NCBI GenBank assembly: GCA_031549535.1 | Contig: JAVBPP010000112.1 | Span: 1 to 15,804 of the forward strand | Source of the DNA: JAVBPP01 sp031549535 | GTDB taxonomy: Bacteria; Bacillota; Clostridia; Oscillospirales; Acutalibacteraceae | Direction of reading: 5' to 3' | Length of the DNA: 15,804 nucleotides | In this document: piece by piece, positions 5,899 through 12,801 of the stretch | Numbering within the stretch: the stretch's first letter is position 1 | Layout of the letters: each line of letters begins with the position of its first letter | Made by a program: the position numbers and the translations under genes | Notes under the pieces: model-generated | Database searches by the model: none | The model's input: the letters and a program-made list of their open reading frames with translations, nothing else | What the model was told of the DNA's origin: nothing

Positions 5899-7530
5899 AT
5901 GTCATTACCGAATGTTGCACAAAAAGAACCTGTTGTAGCCTATGCCCGTTTTAGCAGTGATGGGCAGCGAGAAGAGAGCATAGACGGGCAGCTTCGTGCG
6001 ATTCGTGACTATGCAAATAAAAATAACATGCGAATCCTTCACGAATACATAGACAAAGCGAAATCCGGCACAAATGACCAACGCCCCGAATTTCAACGAT
6101 TGGTTACTGATTCAGAGCGTAAACGATTTACAAAAATATTAGTCTGGAAGCTAGACCGCTTTGCAAGAAACAATCTGATTTCGCTGATGTATATTGACCA
6201 ATTTGCAAAAGAAAGCATTAAAGTTGTCAGTATCACAGAACAGTTTGACGATAGCCCCAGCGGTGAATTTATGCGAAACATCATGCTTGCACAGAATCAG
6301 ATGTTTTCACGAAATTTAGCCACAGATGTGGAGCGAGGCAAAAAGGAAAACGCATACAAGGGAATGCACGTCGGCGGCATCCCGCCATTGGGATATGATA
6401 TAGACAGAGAGACTTATAAGCTGGTCATCAACGAAACAGAAGCCGCCGCTGTCAGGTTGATTTTCTCTATGTATTTAGCGGGTGAAGGTTACGGCAAGAT
6501 TATTGATAAACTAAATTTGTTAGGCTACAAGACAAAACGGGGCAATGCGTTTGGGAAAAACTCTTTGCATGAGATTTTATGCAATGAGAAATACACGGGA
6601 ACGTATGTCTATAACCGCACGAAAAAAGCAATCGGTGAAAAGTATAATCGTCATAAAATTAAACCGGATGATGAGGTCATCAAAACAGAAGATGCACACC
6701 CTGCAATTATCAGCAAGGAAGACTTTGCGCGTGTCGCTTTGCGAAAGTTAGAAAACCGAAAGAATGCCCCCAGCAATACCGCAAAAGAGGTCTATTTGCT
6801 GTCTGGAAAGATTGTTTGCGGGGAATGCGGTTCGAGATTCAACGGCATCAATCGCCCCGCCCGCGACCGTTTCCCGCAATATATCGGGTATCGCTGTTCA
6901 AAGAAGAATGGCAGTATCAAATGCAAAAATCCAGAGATACGGCGAGAGAGTTTAGAACTCTTTGTTTTAGACAAGCTAGCGCACTATTTATTCAGCAATG
7001 AAATGTCAGAGCGGTTATTTCAAGGGTATAGCTCCCGTCATCTCTGTCAGGTCACAGAAGCAAAGAAAGAGCTTGTAAGGGTACAATTCGAAATAGAAGT
7101 CTTATCCAATGACATTGTAAAAGTCGTTGATTTAATGATTCAAACAGGCTCAGCAGCAATCAGCGAGCGGCTGGCAGCAATGGAAGACCGTAAACGGGAG
7201 CTGGAAGCACGGGAAGAAGAATTGAGTCACTGTGCAAAAATAGTTATATATCCAAAGTCCACCTATACCAGAGCTTTTCAAACGGCAAAGAAACGGCTTT
7301 CAGAAGGGAAGCTCGAAAAGACCCGTGAAATTATCAATCAGTTTGTAGATGTCGTAACGGTATACAAAGACCATATCACAATCAGCTTTCAATTTGACGG
7401 CATACAGACCCCCAAGCTAAAAACAAAAATACCGCGAAACCTAGCCCAAACGGGTGATTCCACGGTATTCTTGAATCCGAGTATCAACAGTCAAATTGAT
7501 ACTATGCATGGCAGGGGCAGAAGGACTTGA
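5899..7530 (+). CDS. Large serine recombinase (integrase) of the element; C-terminus altered by integration
   Basis: The product has 543 residues in the present state. The resolvase domain (about 11-150) has YARFSSDGQ with nucleophile Ser19 and WKLDRFARN with the conserved Arg pair. The recombinase domain spans about 157-285 (GGIPPLGYDID). A zinc ribbon follows, with Cys307, Cys310, Cys333 and Cys342. A coiled coil lies at about 385-445, and a C-terminal strand region (DVVTVYKDHITISF) is typical of the family. It catalyses site-specific integration between attP and attB. AAGGAG nine bases upstream fixes the start at 5899; an in-frame ATG at 5800 overlaps the preceding gene. The last codons, for GRGR (538-541), lie inside the attachment core; the final RT and TGA come from the tRNA-Trp gene. 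In the circle the same frame would continue for 45 codons (to 643), giving 586 residues. Confidence 0.92.
   Translation: MSLPNVAQKEPVVAYARFSSDGQREESIDGQLRAIRDYANKNNMRILHEYIDKAKSGTNDQRPEFQRLVTDSERKRFTKILVWKLDRFARNNLISLMYIDQFAKESIKVVSITEQFDDSPSGEFMRNIMLAQNQMFSRNLATDVERGKKENAYKGMHVGGIPPLGYDIDRETYKLVINETEAAAVRLIFSMYLAGEGYGKIIDKLNLLGYKTKRGNAFGKNSLHEILCNEKYTGTYVYNRTKKAIGEKYNRHKIKPDDEVIKTEDAHPAIISKEDFARVALRKLENRKNAPSNTAKEVYLLSGKIVCGECGSRFNGINRPARDRFPQYIGYRCSKKNGSIKCKNPEIRRESLELFVLDKLAHYLFSNEMSERLFQGYSSRHLCQVTEAKKELVRVQFEIEVLSNDIVKVVDLMIQTGSAAISERLAAMEDRKRELEAREEELSHCAKIVIYPKSTYTRAFQTAKKRLSEGKLEKTREIINQFVDVVTVYKDHITISFQFDGIQTPKLKTKIPRNLAQTGDSTVFLNPSINSQIDTMHGRGRRT
7480..7508. promoter_or_regulatory. 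Right half of the attP site and adjoining dyad
   Basis: TTGATAC at 7496-7502, with seven further bases, precedes the core GGCA. The mirrored arm GTATCAA is at 521-527 in the left end. A second AGTATCAA at 7480-7487 forms a local 8-bp dyad with TTGATACT (7496-7503). These are probable integrase-binding arms, located inside the integrase reading frame. Confidence 0.65.
7509..7522. repeat. Right attachment core, identical to the tRNA-Trp 3' end
   Basis: TGGCAGGGGCAGAA, the same as 493-506. It supplies the acceptor strand and CCA of tRNA-Trp and four codons of the integrase on the opposite strand. The centre of the rebuilt attP dyad falls between 7519 (A) and 7520 (G), a non-palindromic pair as serine integrases require. 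Confidence 0.85.
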
Positions 7531-7584
7531 ACCCTCGGCACGCGGTTTTGGAGACCGCTGCTCTACCAACTGAGCTATGCCCCT
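7509..7584 (-). tRNA. tRNA-Trp (anticodon CCA)
   Basis: 76 bases including the encoded CCA. The cloverleaf is complete: acceptor AGGGGCA/TGCCCCT, D-arm GCTC/GAGC, anticodon stem GCGGT/ACCGC with loop CTCCAAA, and T-arm GAGGG-TTCAAGT-CCTTC. The gene remains intact because the inserted element restores its 3' end. The integrase gene overlaps it on the other strand by 22 bases. Confidence 0.95.
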
Positions 7585-7591
7585 ATTTACT

Positions 7592-7668
7592 TGGTGGGCC
7601 ATCAGGGACTCGAACCCCGGACCAACCGGTTATGAGCCGGTTGCTCTAACCAACTGAGCTAATGGCCC
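7592..7668 (-). tRNA. tRNA with CAU anticodon (tRNA-Ile2 or elongator tRNA-Met)
   Basis: 77 bases with CCA. Acceptor GGGCCAT/ATGGCCC, anticodon stem ACCGG/CCGGT with loop CTCATAA, T-loop TTCGAGT. The C4-G69 and C5-G68 acceptor pairs are features that TilS uses to recognise tRNA-Ile2 in known bacteria, so lysidine-modified tRNA-Ile2 is somewhat favoured over Met. It lies first in the operon, 7 bases before tRNA-Trp. Confidence 0.92.
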
Positions 7669-7697
7669 TTCCTGTCTGATTACAGAGAACAGGCATT

Positions 7698-7726
7698 ATC
7701 ATAGCAAACTCGTTGTTTTTTGTCAA
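7698..7726 (-). promoter_or_regulatory. Promoter of the tRNA operon
   Basis: On the minus strand TTGACA (7721-7726), 17 bases, TATGAT (7698-7703), about 30 bases upstream of the first tRNA. The match is typical of strong stable-RNA promoters. Confidence 0.88.
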
Positions 7727-7780
7727 GCTTTTTTCGCGCATTGTTGCGCCGCATTTGTGTTGTATTTATGCGAATCGGCA

Positions 7781-7809
7781 TAGACTTTTTTGCCCAGCTG
7801 TGCTATGCT
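7781..7809 (+). promoter_or_regulatory. Probable promoter of the fucosidase gene
   Basis: TAGACT (7781-7786), 17 bases, TATGCT (7804-7809), 29 bases upstream of the chosen start. Moderate match to sigma-A. Confidence 0.5.
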
Positions 7810-7838
7810 CAGTTTATCCTATGATGAAAGAGGCAACA

Positions 7839-9122
7839 ATGATGCAACAAGCTGTTTTAACTCCTACGCGTGAACTTTTGGAATGGATGGACTGTGAACT
7901 GGGGGTGCTGATTCATTATGACATGCCGACCTATCACCGGGACTATATTTGGAACAAGCAGCCTGCCCCTCCTGCTGACAGCTTTTGCCCGGACGCGCTG
8001 GACACGGATCAGTGGCTGGCAGCGGCCGTTTCTATGGGCGCGAAGTATGCGGTGCTGGTTGCAAAGCATTGCAGCGGCTTTTGCCTTTGGCCCACGGCAC
8101 AGCATGGCTATTCCGTTGCCTCCTCACCCTGGAAGGGCGGCAAGGGTGACATCGTCGGGGATTTTATTGCGTCCTGTAAGAAGTATGGCGTGAAGCCGGG
8201 ATTGTATTACAGCGCAAACGCAAACGGATATCTTGGCATTCATGTTGACAAGCTGTTGCAGTTGCCGCGGGAAGAGCAGCAGCGTTATTATAACACGGTG
8301 CTCGCTCAGCTGACGGAAATCTGGACGCGATACGGCGAGTTGTTTGAAATTTGGTTTGACGGCGGAGTGATTCCCGTAGAGGAGGGCGGCCCGGATATTG
8401 CCGGCTTGCTGCTGCAGCTCCAGCCGAACGCCGTTGCGTTTCAAGGGCCTGCCGGCATCAAATCCCGGGTACGCTGGGTGGGCAACGAGAGCGGAATTGC
8501 GGCGGAGAACTGTTCCGCAATCGTGAATTCCGGCGCTATGACCTTTGACGGCGCGCAGAGCTGCTATGCGGGCGACACGAACGGGGATTTATTCTGCCCC
8601 GGTGAATCGGATTTCCCAAACCGCTTTGAGCTTTTCGCCTATCAGGGGGGCTGGTTTTGGGCGGAGAACGAGGAGCAATTTGTAATTCCGCCGGATATGC
8701 TGTTTGAGCGCTATCTGACCTCCGTCGGGCGCAACACCAACATGCTCGTCGGTATGGGGATTGACAAACACGGGCGCTTTCCCGAAGTAGATTGTGCGGC
8801 CTTCCGTGATTTTGGCAGCCTGCTGCGTGAAAAATTGGGGCAAGCAATCGCCACGGTCGAGCCACAGCCCGGCGAAACACAATGGGAGCTGATTGTTCCG
8901 GAAGGGAAGAGGGCGCAATACCTCGTTCTGCAGGAGGATATTGCCCAGGGCGAGCGCGTAACGGAATTTGCCGTATTTGCGGACGATAAAGAAATATACC
9001 GCGGGCAGATTATCGGGCATAAGCGGATTTTGCCGTTGGAGGCGCACGCGGGCAGTAAGCTGCGTGTGCATGTTACGGCTTGTAAGGCGGATTGCCGGAT
9101 GGGTGCCATAACCCTGTATTAG
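7839..9122 (+). CDS. GH29 family alpha-L-fucosidase
   Basis: The product has 427 residues and removes terminal alpha-L-fucose from glycans. GH29 marks are present in order: LGVLIHYDMPTYH (21-33), MGAKYAVLVAKHCSGFCLWP (66-85), YGVKPGLYYS (116-125), and YGELFEIWFDGG (165-176), where Asp174 is the expected nucleophile. SVGRNTNMLVGMG leads to a short C-terminal beta domain. There is no signal peptide, so it acts in the cytoplasm on imported oligosaccharides. The usual KHHDGF motif reads KHCSGF here, which may alter the active-site pocket. The start at 7839 has AGAGG five bases before it; 7842 is a close alternative, and longer forms from 7713 or 7824 lack a ribosome site. It precedes a GPH-family symporter on the same strand, consistent with uptake and cleavage of fucosylated sugars. 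Confidence 0.9.
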   Translation: MMQQAVLTPTRELLEWMDCELGVLIHYDMPTYHRDYIWNKQPAPPADSFCPDALDTDQWLAAAVSMGAKYAVLVAKHCSGFCLWPTAQHGYSVASSPWKGGKGDIVGDFIASCKKYGVKPGLYYSANANGYLGIHVDKLLQLPREEQQRYYNTVLAQLTEIWTRYGELFEIWFDGGVIPVEEGGPDIAGLLLQLQPNAVAFQGPAGIKSRVRWVGNESGIAAENCSAIVNSGAMTFDGAQSCYAGDTNGDLFCPGESDFPNRFELFAYQGGWFWAENEEQFVIPPDMLFERYLTSVGRNTNMLVGMGIDKHGRFPEVDCAAFRDFGSLLREKLGQAIATVEPQPGETQWELIVPEGKRAQYLVLQEDIAQGERVTEFAVFADDKEIYRGQIIGHKRILPLEAHAGSKLRVHVTACKADCRMGAITLY

Positions 9123-9309
9123 AAGGCCGTTGCCCTGTGAGAATCACGAAAAATGCTTGTGTGCCTGCCAGAATGTGGTATAATAACCTCACGAAGCGCT
9201 AAGGGTGCAAAGCTCCCAAGAGCTTCGGAGAACATTGTATCATGATTATTTTAAGGATAATTGAAATCATGGTATAATAAAGAAAAAAGTTGAAAGGGGT
9301 TCGGCTGCA
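9123..9309 (+). promoter_or_regulatory. Leader of the symporter gene with two extended -10 promoters
   Basis: TGGTATAAT occurs twice, with the TATAAT hexamers at 9179-9184 and 9273-9278. The first has CTTGTG 17 bases upstream; the second has only a weak -35 but an extended TG motif. Between them lies a small hairpin, AAGCTC-CCAA-GAGCTT (near 9209-9224). The symporter could be transcribed independently of the fucosidase gene. Confidence 0.55.
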
Positions 9310-10728
9310 TTGGATGATGACCTGAAGAAGCTAACCATGGTGGAATATGGAATCGGAACCATTGGAAAGTCCTTGAGCTATGGACTGACCTCGGGAAAGA
9401 TTTTGTATTATTTGGTGAACGTCCTACGCATGGATAAGCGTTTTTTAACGCCGATGTTCACCATCCTGCGCCTGTGGGACGGCGTTACAGACCTGATTAT
9501 GGGCATGCTGATCGACAAAACGAAATCCCGGCTCGGTAAATTCCGCCCCTGGATTCTGCTCGGCGCGGTTTCGAACGCCATTGTTGCGGTCTTTATGTTT
9601 TACAAGCCTTCCGGGGTAAACGGTGCAGGGCTGATGCTCTATGTCATGTTCATGTATTTGATGCTGGATGTGACCTATACCATGGTGGACGTGGGCTACT
9701 GGGCGATGATACCCGCGCTGACACTCAACTCCCGCGAGCGGGACGCGGTTTCCATGATACCGCGCGTGTTCGGCGGCGTGGCCGGTTTTGTTACCGCCTT
9801 CTTTTTTCAAATCGTGGATAACATCGGCGGACGCGAGGTCAACGGGGGCTTCCTCAATTACGCCCTGCTCACCTCTGCTGCATATATCGCCACCTCGGTT
9901 TACAGCGGCATCCGCGTGAAGGAGCGTGTGCAGGCACCGCCGCAAATGGAGGAGGCCTACTCCCTGCGCAAGGCAGTGAAGGTGCTCGCCGGAAACAAGC
10001 AGATTTTGGTGGTTGTTACCATCATGATATTGTTCAACCTTGCCAACAATTTAACAAACGAAACAGCAGCCTTTTATTTTCAATATATCTTCGGCGCACA
10101 GCCGAATATCGGCGAAAAGTATACAGGCATGCTGAGCATGTATAATATCATGATGGGCGCATCCCAGGCCATCGGTCTGCTCGGCTTCCCCTTCTTTTCC
10201 CGCTGGTTCGGGCGCACACGGGTGTATATCGGCTCCATGGCGCTGCCCTTCATCGGCTATCTTGTGATGAATCTGGTGGGCGTTGTGGCTCCCGGCTCCT
10301 TTATTCCCTTTGCGGCCGCCGCGTTTTTAATGAGCGCGGGCTTCGGCTCCATGGGCGTGATGCAAAACGTCATGCTCGCGGACGCAGTGGATTACAGCGA
10401 ATATCAAAGCGGCGAGCGCAACGAGGGCACGATTTTTTCCACCCTCACGTTCTTGAGCAAGGTGGCCTCCTCTTTGAGCTATTTCATCGTGCTGACCACC
10501 TTCTCCGCAGTGAATTTCGGCGGAGAGGACGCCGTGGAAAACCCAAGCAGCGCCGCATTGTTCAGCTTCCGCTTTTTGATGTATATGCTGCCGCCCCTCA
10601 TCCTGCTTGCAACGATGCTGGTCTACCGCAGCAAGTTTAAGCTAAAGCCGGACTTAATGCAGACCGTTACAACCGAGATACAAAGAAGAAGAACCGCACC
10701 GCAGGTGGAGAACCCATTTTCGGTCTAA
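9310..10728 (+). CDS. GPH-family (MelB-like, MFS) sugar:cation symporter
   Basis: The product has 472 residues with about twelve hydrophobic segments, in the cell membrane. RLWDGVTDLIMGMLIDK holds Asp57 and Asp61, spaced like the cation-binding Asp pair of MelB, and is followed by the family motif RLGKFRPW (74-81). It probably imports a glycoside or oligosaccharide coupled to Na+ or H+. The start is a TTG at 9310, chosen because AAAGGGG lies ten bases upstream and the N-terminus (KKLTMVEYGIGTIG) then matches the family; the next in-frame ATG at codon 10 would trim into that motif. It follows the fucosidase by 187 bp and converges on the esterase gene with six bases between. The substrate is not determined by sequence; fucosylated sugars are inferred from context. 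Confidence 0.9.
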   Translation: MDDDLKKLTMVEYGIGTIGKSLSYGLTSGKILYYLVNVLRMDKRFLTPMFTILRLWDGVTDLIMGMLIDKTKSRLGKFRPWILLGAVSNAIVAVFMFYKPSGVNGAGLMLYVMFMYLMLDVTYTMVDVGYWAMIPALTLNSRERDAVSMIPRVFGGVAGFVTAFFFQIVDNIGGREVNGGFLNYALLTSAAYIATSVYSGIRVKERVQAPPQMEEAYSLRKAVKVLAGNKQILVVVTIMILFNLANNLTNETAAFYFQYIFGAQPNIGEKYTGMLSMYNIMMGASQAIGLLGFPFFSRWFGRTRVYIGSMALPFIGYLVMNLVGVVAPGSFIPFAAAAFLMSAGFGSMGVMQNVMLADAVDYSEYQSGERNEGTIFSTLTFLSKVASSLSYFIVLTTFSAVNFGGEDAVENPSSAALFSFRFLMYMLPPLILLATMLVYRSKFKLKPDLMQTVTTEIQRRRTAPQVENPFSV

Positions 10729-10734
10729 TCCTGC

Positions 10735-11574
10735 TTATTTATGCTGCGCAAACATCCAGGAAAACAACGTTTCCTCCCGGTAGGCGCGCTCCCAGCTCTG
10801 GTGCTTCTCATGCGGATATTCCGTATATTGCACCGCTGTTGCACCGGCCTCTTGCAGCGCGTTCACCATATCCCGCGTGTTTTGCACGGGCACAGTCGGA
10901 TCCTTGCCGCCGTGGAAGGCTCAGATGGGAACATCCTTGTAGGTTTTTGCAAGCGCTGCATCGCCGCCGCCGCAAACGGGCACAGCCGCCGCAAAATAAG
11001 CCGGATACTGCGCCAGCATGCTCCAAGTGCCATAACCGCCCATGGAAACGCCCGTGATATAGATGCGTGCGCGGTCAATGGAGTATTCGTTTTGCGTTTG
11101 TTCCATGAGTCCCATCAGCGCAACCAGCTTTTCGTTACCCGTATCTGCTTTTGCGTCCTCCAGCAGGCTGATGGTGGCCGACCAGCGCTGCTCCTGCGGG
11201 CACTGCGGCGCCAGCACGATGCAGGGGTATGCCGCGAGATTTTCCTCGTTCAGCAGGGTTTGCATAACGCTGTTTTTACTGCTTTGCGCGCGGTTGTCGT
11301 CCCCGCGCTCCCCGGCGCCATGCAGATAAAGCACAAGCGGATACGCCTTTGCGCTATCATAGTTTTTCGGCACATAAATGCGGTAAGCTAAGGCCGTGCC
11401 GTTCGGGTCATGGTATTCCTTTGCCTCCATCATGTCCGTGCGGTCAATGGTGTTGCATAGTTCAATCAACAAGCCCATACCTCCCATGTAGAATAAGGTG
11501 CCCAGTGTAATCGTAACAACGAGAATCAAGGTTAAGGGAACGAGGAACCACACTTTTTTGCGGCGTATTTTCAT
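10735..11574 (-). pseudogene. Membrane-anchored alpha/beta-hydrolase esterase interrupted by an in-frame TGA
   Basis: The frame encodes 279 residues with a TGA at codon 218 (10921-10923). An N-terminal membrane anchor (about 8-30) puts the enzyme outside the cell. The domain resembles the predicted-peptidase/esterase group: RIYVPKNYDSAKAYPLVLYL, HGAGERGDDN, LAPQCP, and the nucleophile elbow GVSMGGYGTW with Ser177. Family members commonly have Trp where the TGA falls (DVPI-stop-AFHGGKDPTVPV), so TGG to TGA is the simplest change. After the stop the frame continues cleanly with the expected Asp225 and His258 (HEKHQSW) to a TAA at 10735-10737. A product ending at the TGA would lack two triad residues. 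The start at 11574 has GGAGG five bases upstream. Esterases of this type remove acyl groups from plant glycans, which fits the neighbours. Confidence 0.85.
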
Positions 11575-11612
11575 AGCTACCTCCACATATTTTACAGAAT
11601 AGGAGTAATCAT

Positions 11613-12782
11613 ATGCAACAAGTTACAGTCAGCGCGTTCGGAGCCGCCGGCGACGGCGTTCACGACGACACAAAAGCGCTGCAGACCGCGCTGGATTCCG
11701 GCGCGGCGGAGGTTGTTATCCCGGCCGGGGACTATCTTGTCTCCAAAATGCTGCTCGTGCATTCCGACACGCACATCAGGGCAAATCAAGCCGCGCGCAT
11801 CATCCAGAGCGGCGAAGTGCCCAAGCAGCGCGGCGACTTTCTGATTCAAAACGCGGATTTGGAACAGGGCAACCGCAACATTCGCATCACAGGCGGCATC
11901 TGGGACGGCAACAACACCGGGACGCACAATGTGAAATGCCCGGACTTGTTTGACCCCAACGGCTATTCGGGTGCAACGATGAACTTTGTGAATGTAACGA
12001 ATCTGGAGCTGTGCGACTTTGAAATCGCCAACTCCGTGGCCTTCCATGTGCGCATGTCGCGCCTGTGGAATTTTGTGATACGCGATTTGCGCTTTACCGG
12101 CGAAAAACGCGGCCCCAATCAGGATGGCCTGCATTTCGGCGGTTGTGTATATAACGGCGTTGTGGAGCGTATCCACGCCCTCACCCCCGGCCAGACCAAT
12201 GACGATTTGATTGCGCTGAACGCGGACGACTGTGTCACCCGTGTGGATAACTTTGACCTGGAACGCGGCCCGATTGAAAACCTCATCATCCGCGATATCT
12301 ACGCCGAAGACTGCCACACGCTGGTGCGCATGCTCTCTGTAGATGCGCCCATCCGCAATATCCGCATTGAGCAGGTGCGCGGCGGCTTCCGCGCCTATGC
12401 CATTAATCTGGACGCCGCGCGCTATTGCCGCACACCGCTGTTCAACGACGCCGAGCGCCCGGAAGGGGTAGGCGTGCTGGAAAATATCCTCATTGACGGC
12501 GTAGACGTCCACCGCACCAGGGACGGGAAGGATGTTGCTTACATCGTCTGCGAAAGCAGGGCTAAAAACTTTACGGTGCGCAATTTCAAGCGCAATACAG
12601 CCAAGGAGCAGGATGCCACCAGCCCCACGCTGCGCATCGTCAATGTGGCAAATATGCAGGTGAAAGCCGCTTTGGCGGGCGGCAAAACGCAGGAAACGCT
12701 GGTGAAGGAAAAAAACGAGCGCTTCGACCTGCACGGAGATATTGATACGCTGGAGCTGAACAACTGTTACGCCTGCATTTGA
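11613..12782 (+). CDS. GH28-related right-handed beta-helix protein (polygalacturonase-like)
   Basis: The product has 389 residues. It opens with the pectate-lyase/GH28 start motif VSAFGAAGDGVHDDTKALQ and VVIPAGDYLV, then parallel beta-helix coils. NQDGLHF (169-175, matching the GH28 NxD motif with Asp171) and NDDLIALNADD (196-206, matching the GDD motif) suggest the acid residues of GH28. The later GHG and RxK motifs are not obvious, so the activity may differ from classic polygalacturonase. There is no signal peptide. AGGAGT six bases before the ATG supports the start. It is divergent from the esterase, with 38 bases between the start codons, so its promoter must lie partly inside the esterase gene. 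Its stop codon lies in the loop of a strong hairpin. Confidence 0.8.
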   Translation: MQQVTVSAFGAAGDGVHDDTKALQTALDSGAAEVVIPAGDYLVSKMLLVHSDTHIRANQAARIIQSGEVPKQRGDFLIQNADLEQGNRNIRITGGIWDGNNTGTHNVKCPDLFDPNGYSGATMNFVNVTNLELCDFEIANSVAFHVRMSRLWNFVIRDLRFTGEKRGPNQDGLHFGGCVYNGVVERIHALTPGQTNDDLIALNADDCVTRVDNFDLERGPIENLIIRDIYAEDCHTLVRMLSVDAPIRNIRIEQVRGGFRAYAINLDAARYCRTPLFNDAERPEGVGVLENILIDGVDVHRTRDGKDVAYIVCESRAKNFTVRNFKRNTAKEQDATSPTLRIVNVANMQVKAALAGGKTQETLVKEKNERFDLHGDIDTLELNNCYACI

Positions 12783-12793
12783 TGCAGGCGTAA
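12767..12793. terminator. Perfect 11-bp hairpin at the end of the GH28-like gene
   Basis: TTACGCCTGCA (12767-12777) and TGCAGGCGTAA (12783-12793) enclose a five-base loop TTTGA that contains the TGA stop (12780-12782). There is no T-run on either strand, so it may be a 3'-end stabiliser or a bidirectional weak terminator for the convergent genes. Confidence 0.6.
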
Positions 12794-12801
12794 TACTGAA
12801 C

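Larger units (their letters stand above)
493..7522. mobile_element. Integrated element of about 7.0 kb in the 3' end of tRNA-Trp
   Basis: The two ends are an identical 14-bp sequence, TGGCAGGGGCAGAA, at 493-506 and 7509-7522. The right copy forms the 3' end of an intact tRNA-Trp gene. Inside are a large serine integrase at the tRNA-proximal end, a second serine recombinase, an XRE regulator, a DUF6602-like protein, a membrane zinc-ribbon protein and two small proteins. The element is AT-richer than the chromosome to its right. I see no relaxase, type IV secretion gene, replication initiator or phage structural gene. It could therefore be an integrative element mobilised by others, a satellite, or a defence-type islet. 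Counting one core copy, the excised circle would be 7016 bp (507-7522). Confidence 0.85.

Noticed and set aside
493..7522. A prophage or conjugative element
   Set aside because: No capsid, portal, lysis, relaxase or type IV secretion gene is present in the 7 kb.
10921..10923. TGA as Trp by an alternative code, or as selenocysteine
   Set aside because: The DUF6602-like, integrase and GH28-like genes end on TGA at sensible places. The position is a family Trp, not Cys, and no SECIS-like stem was evident.
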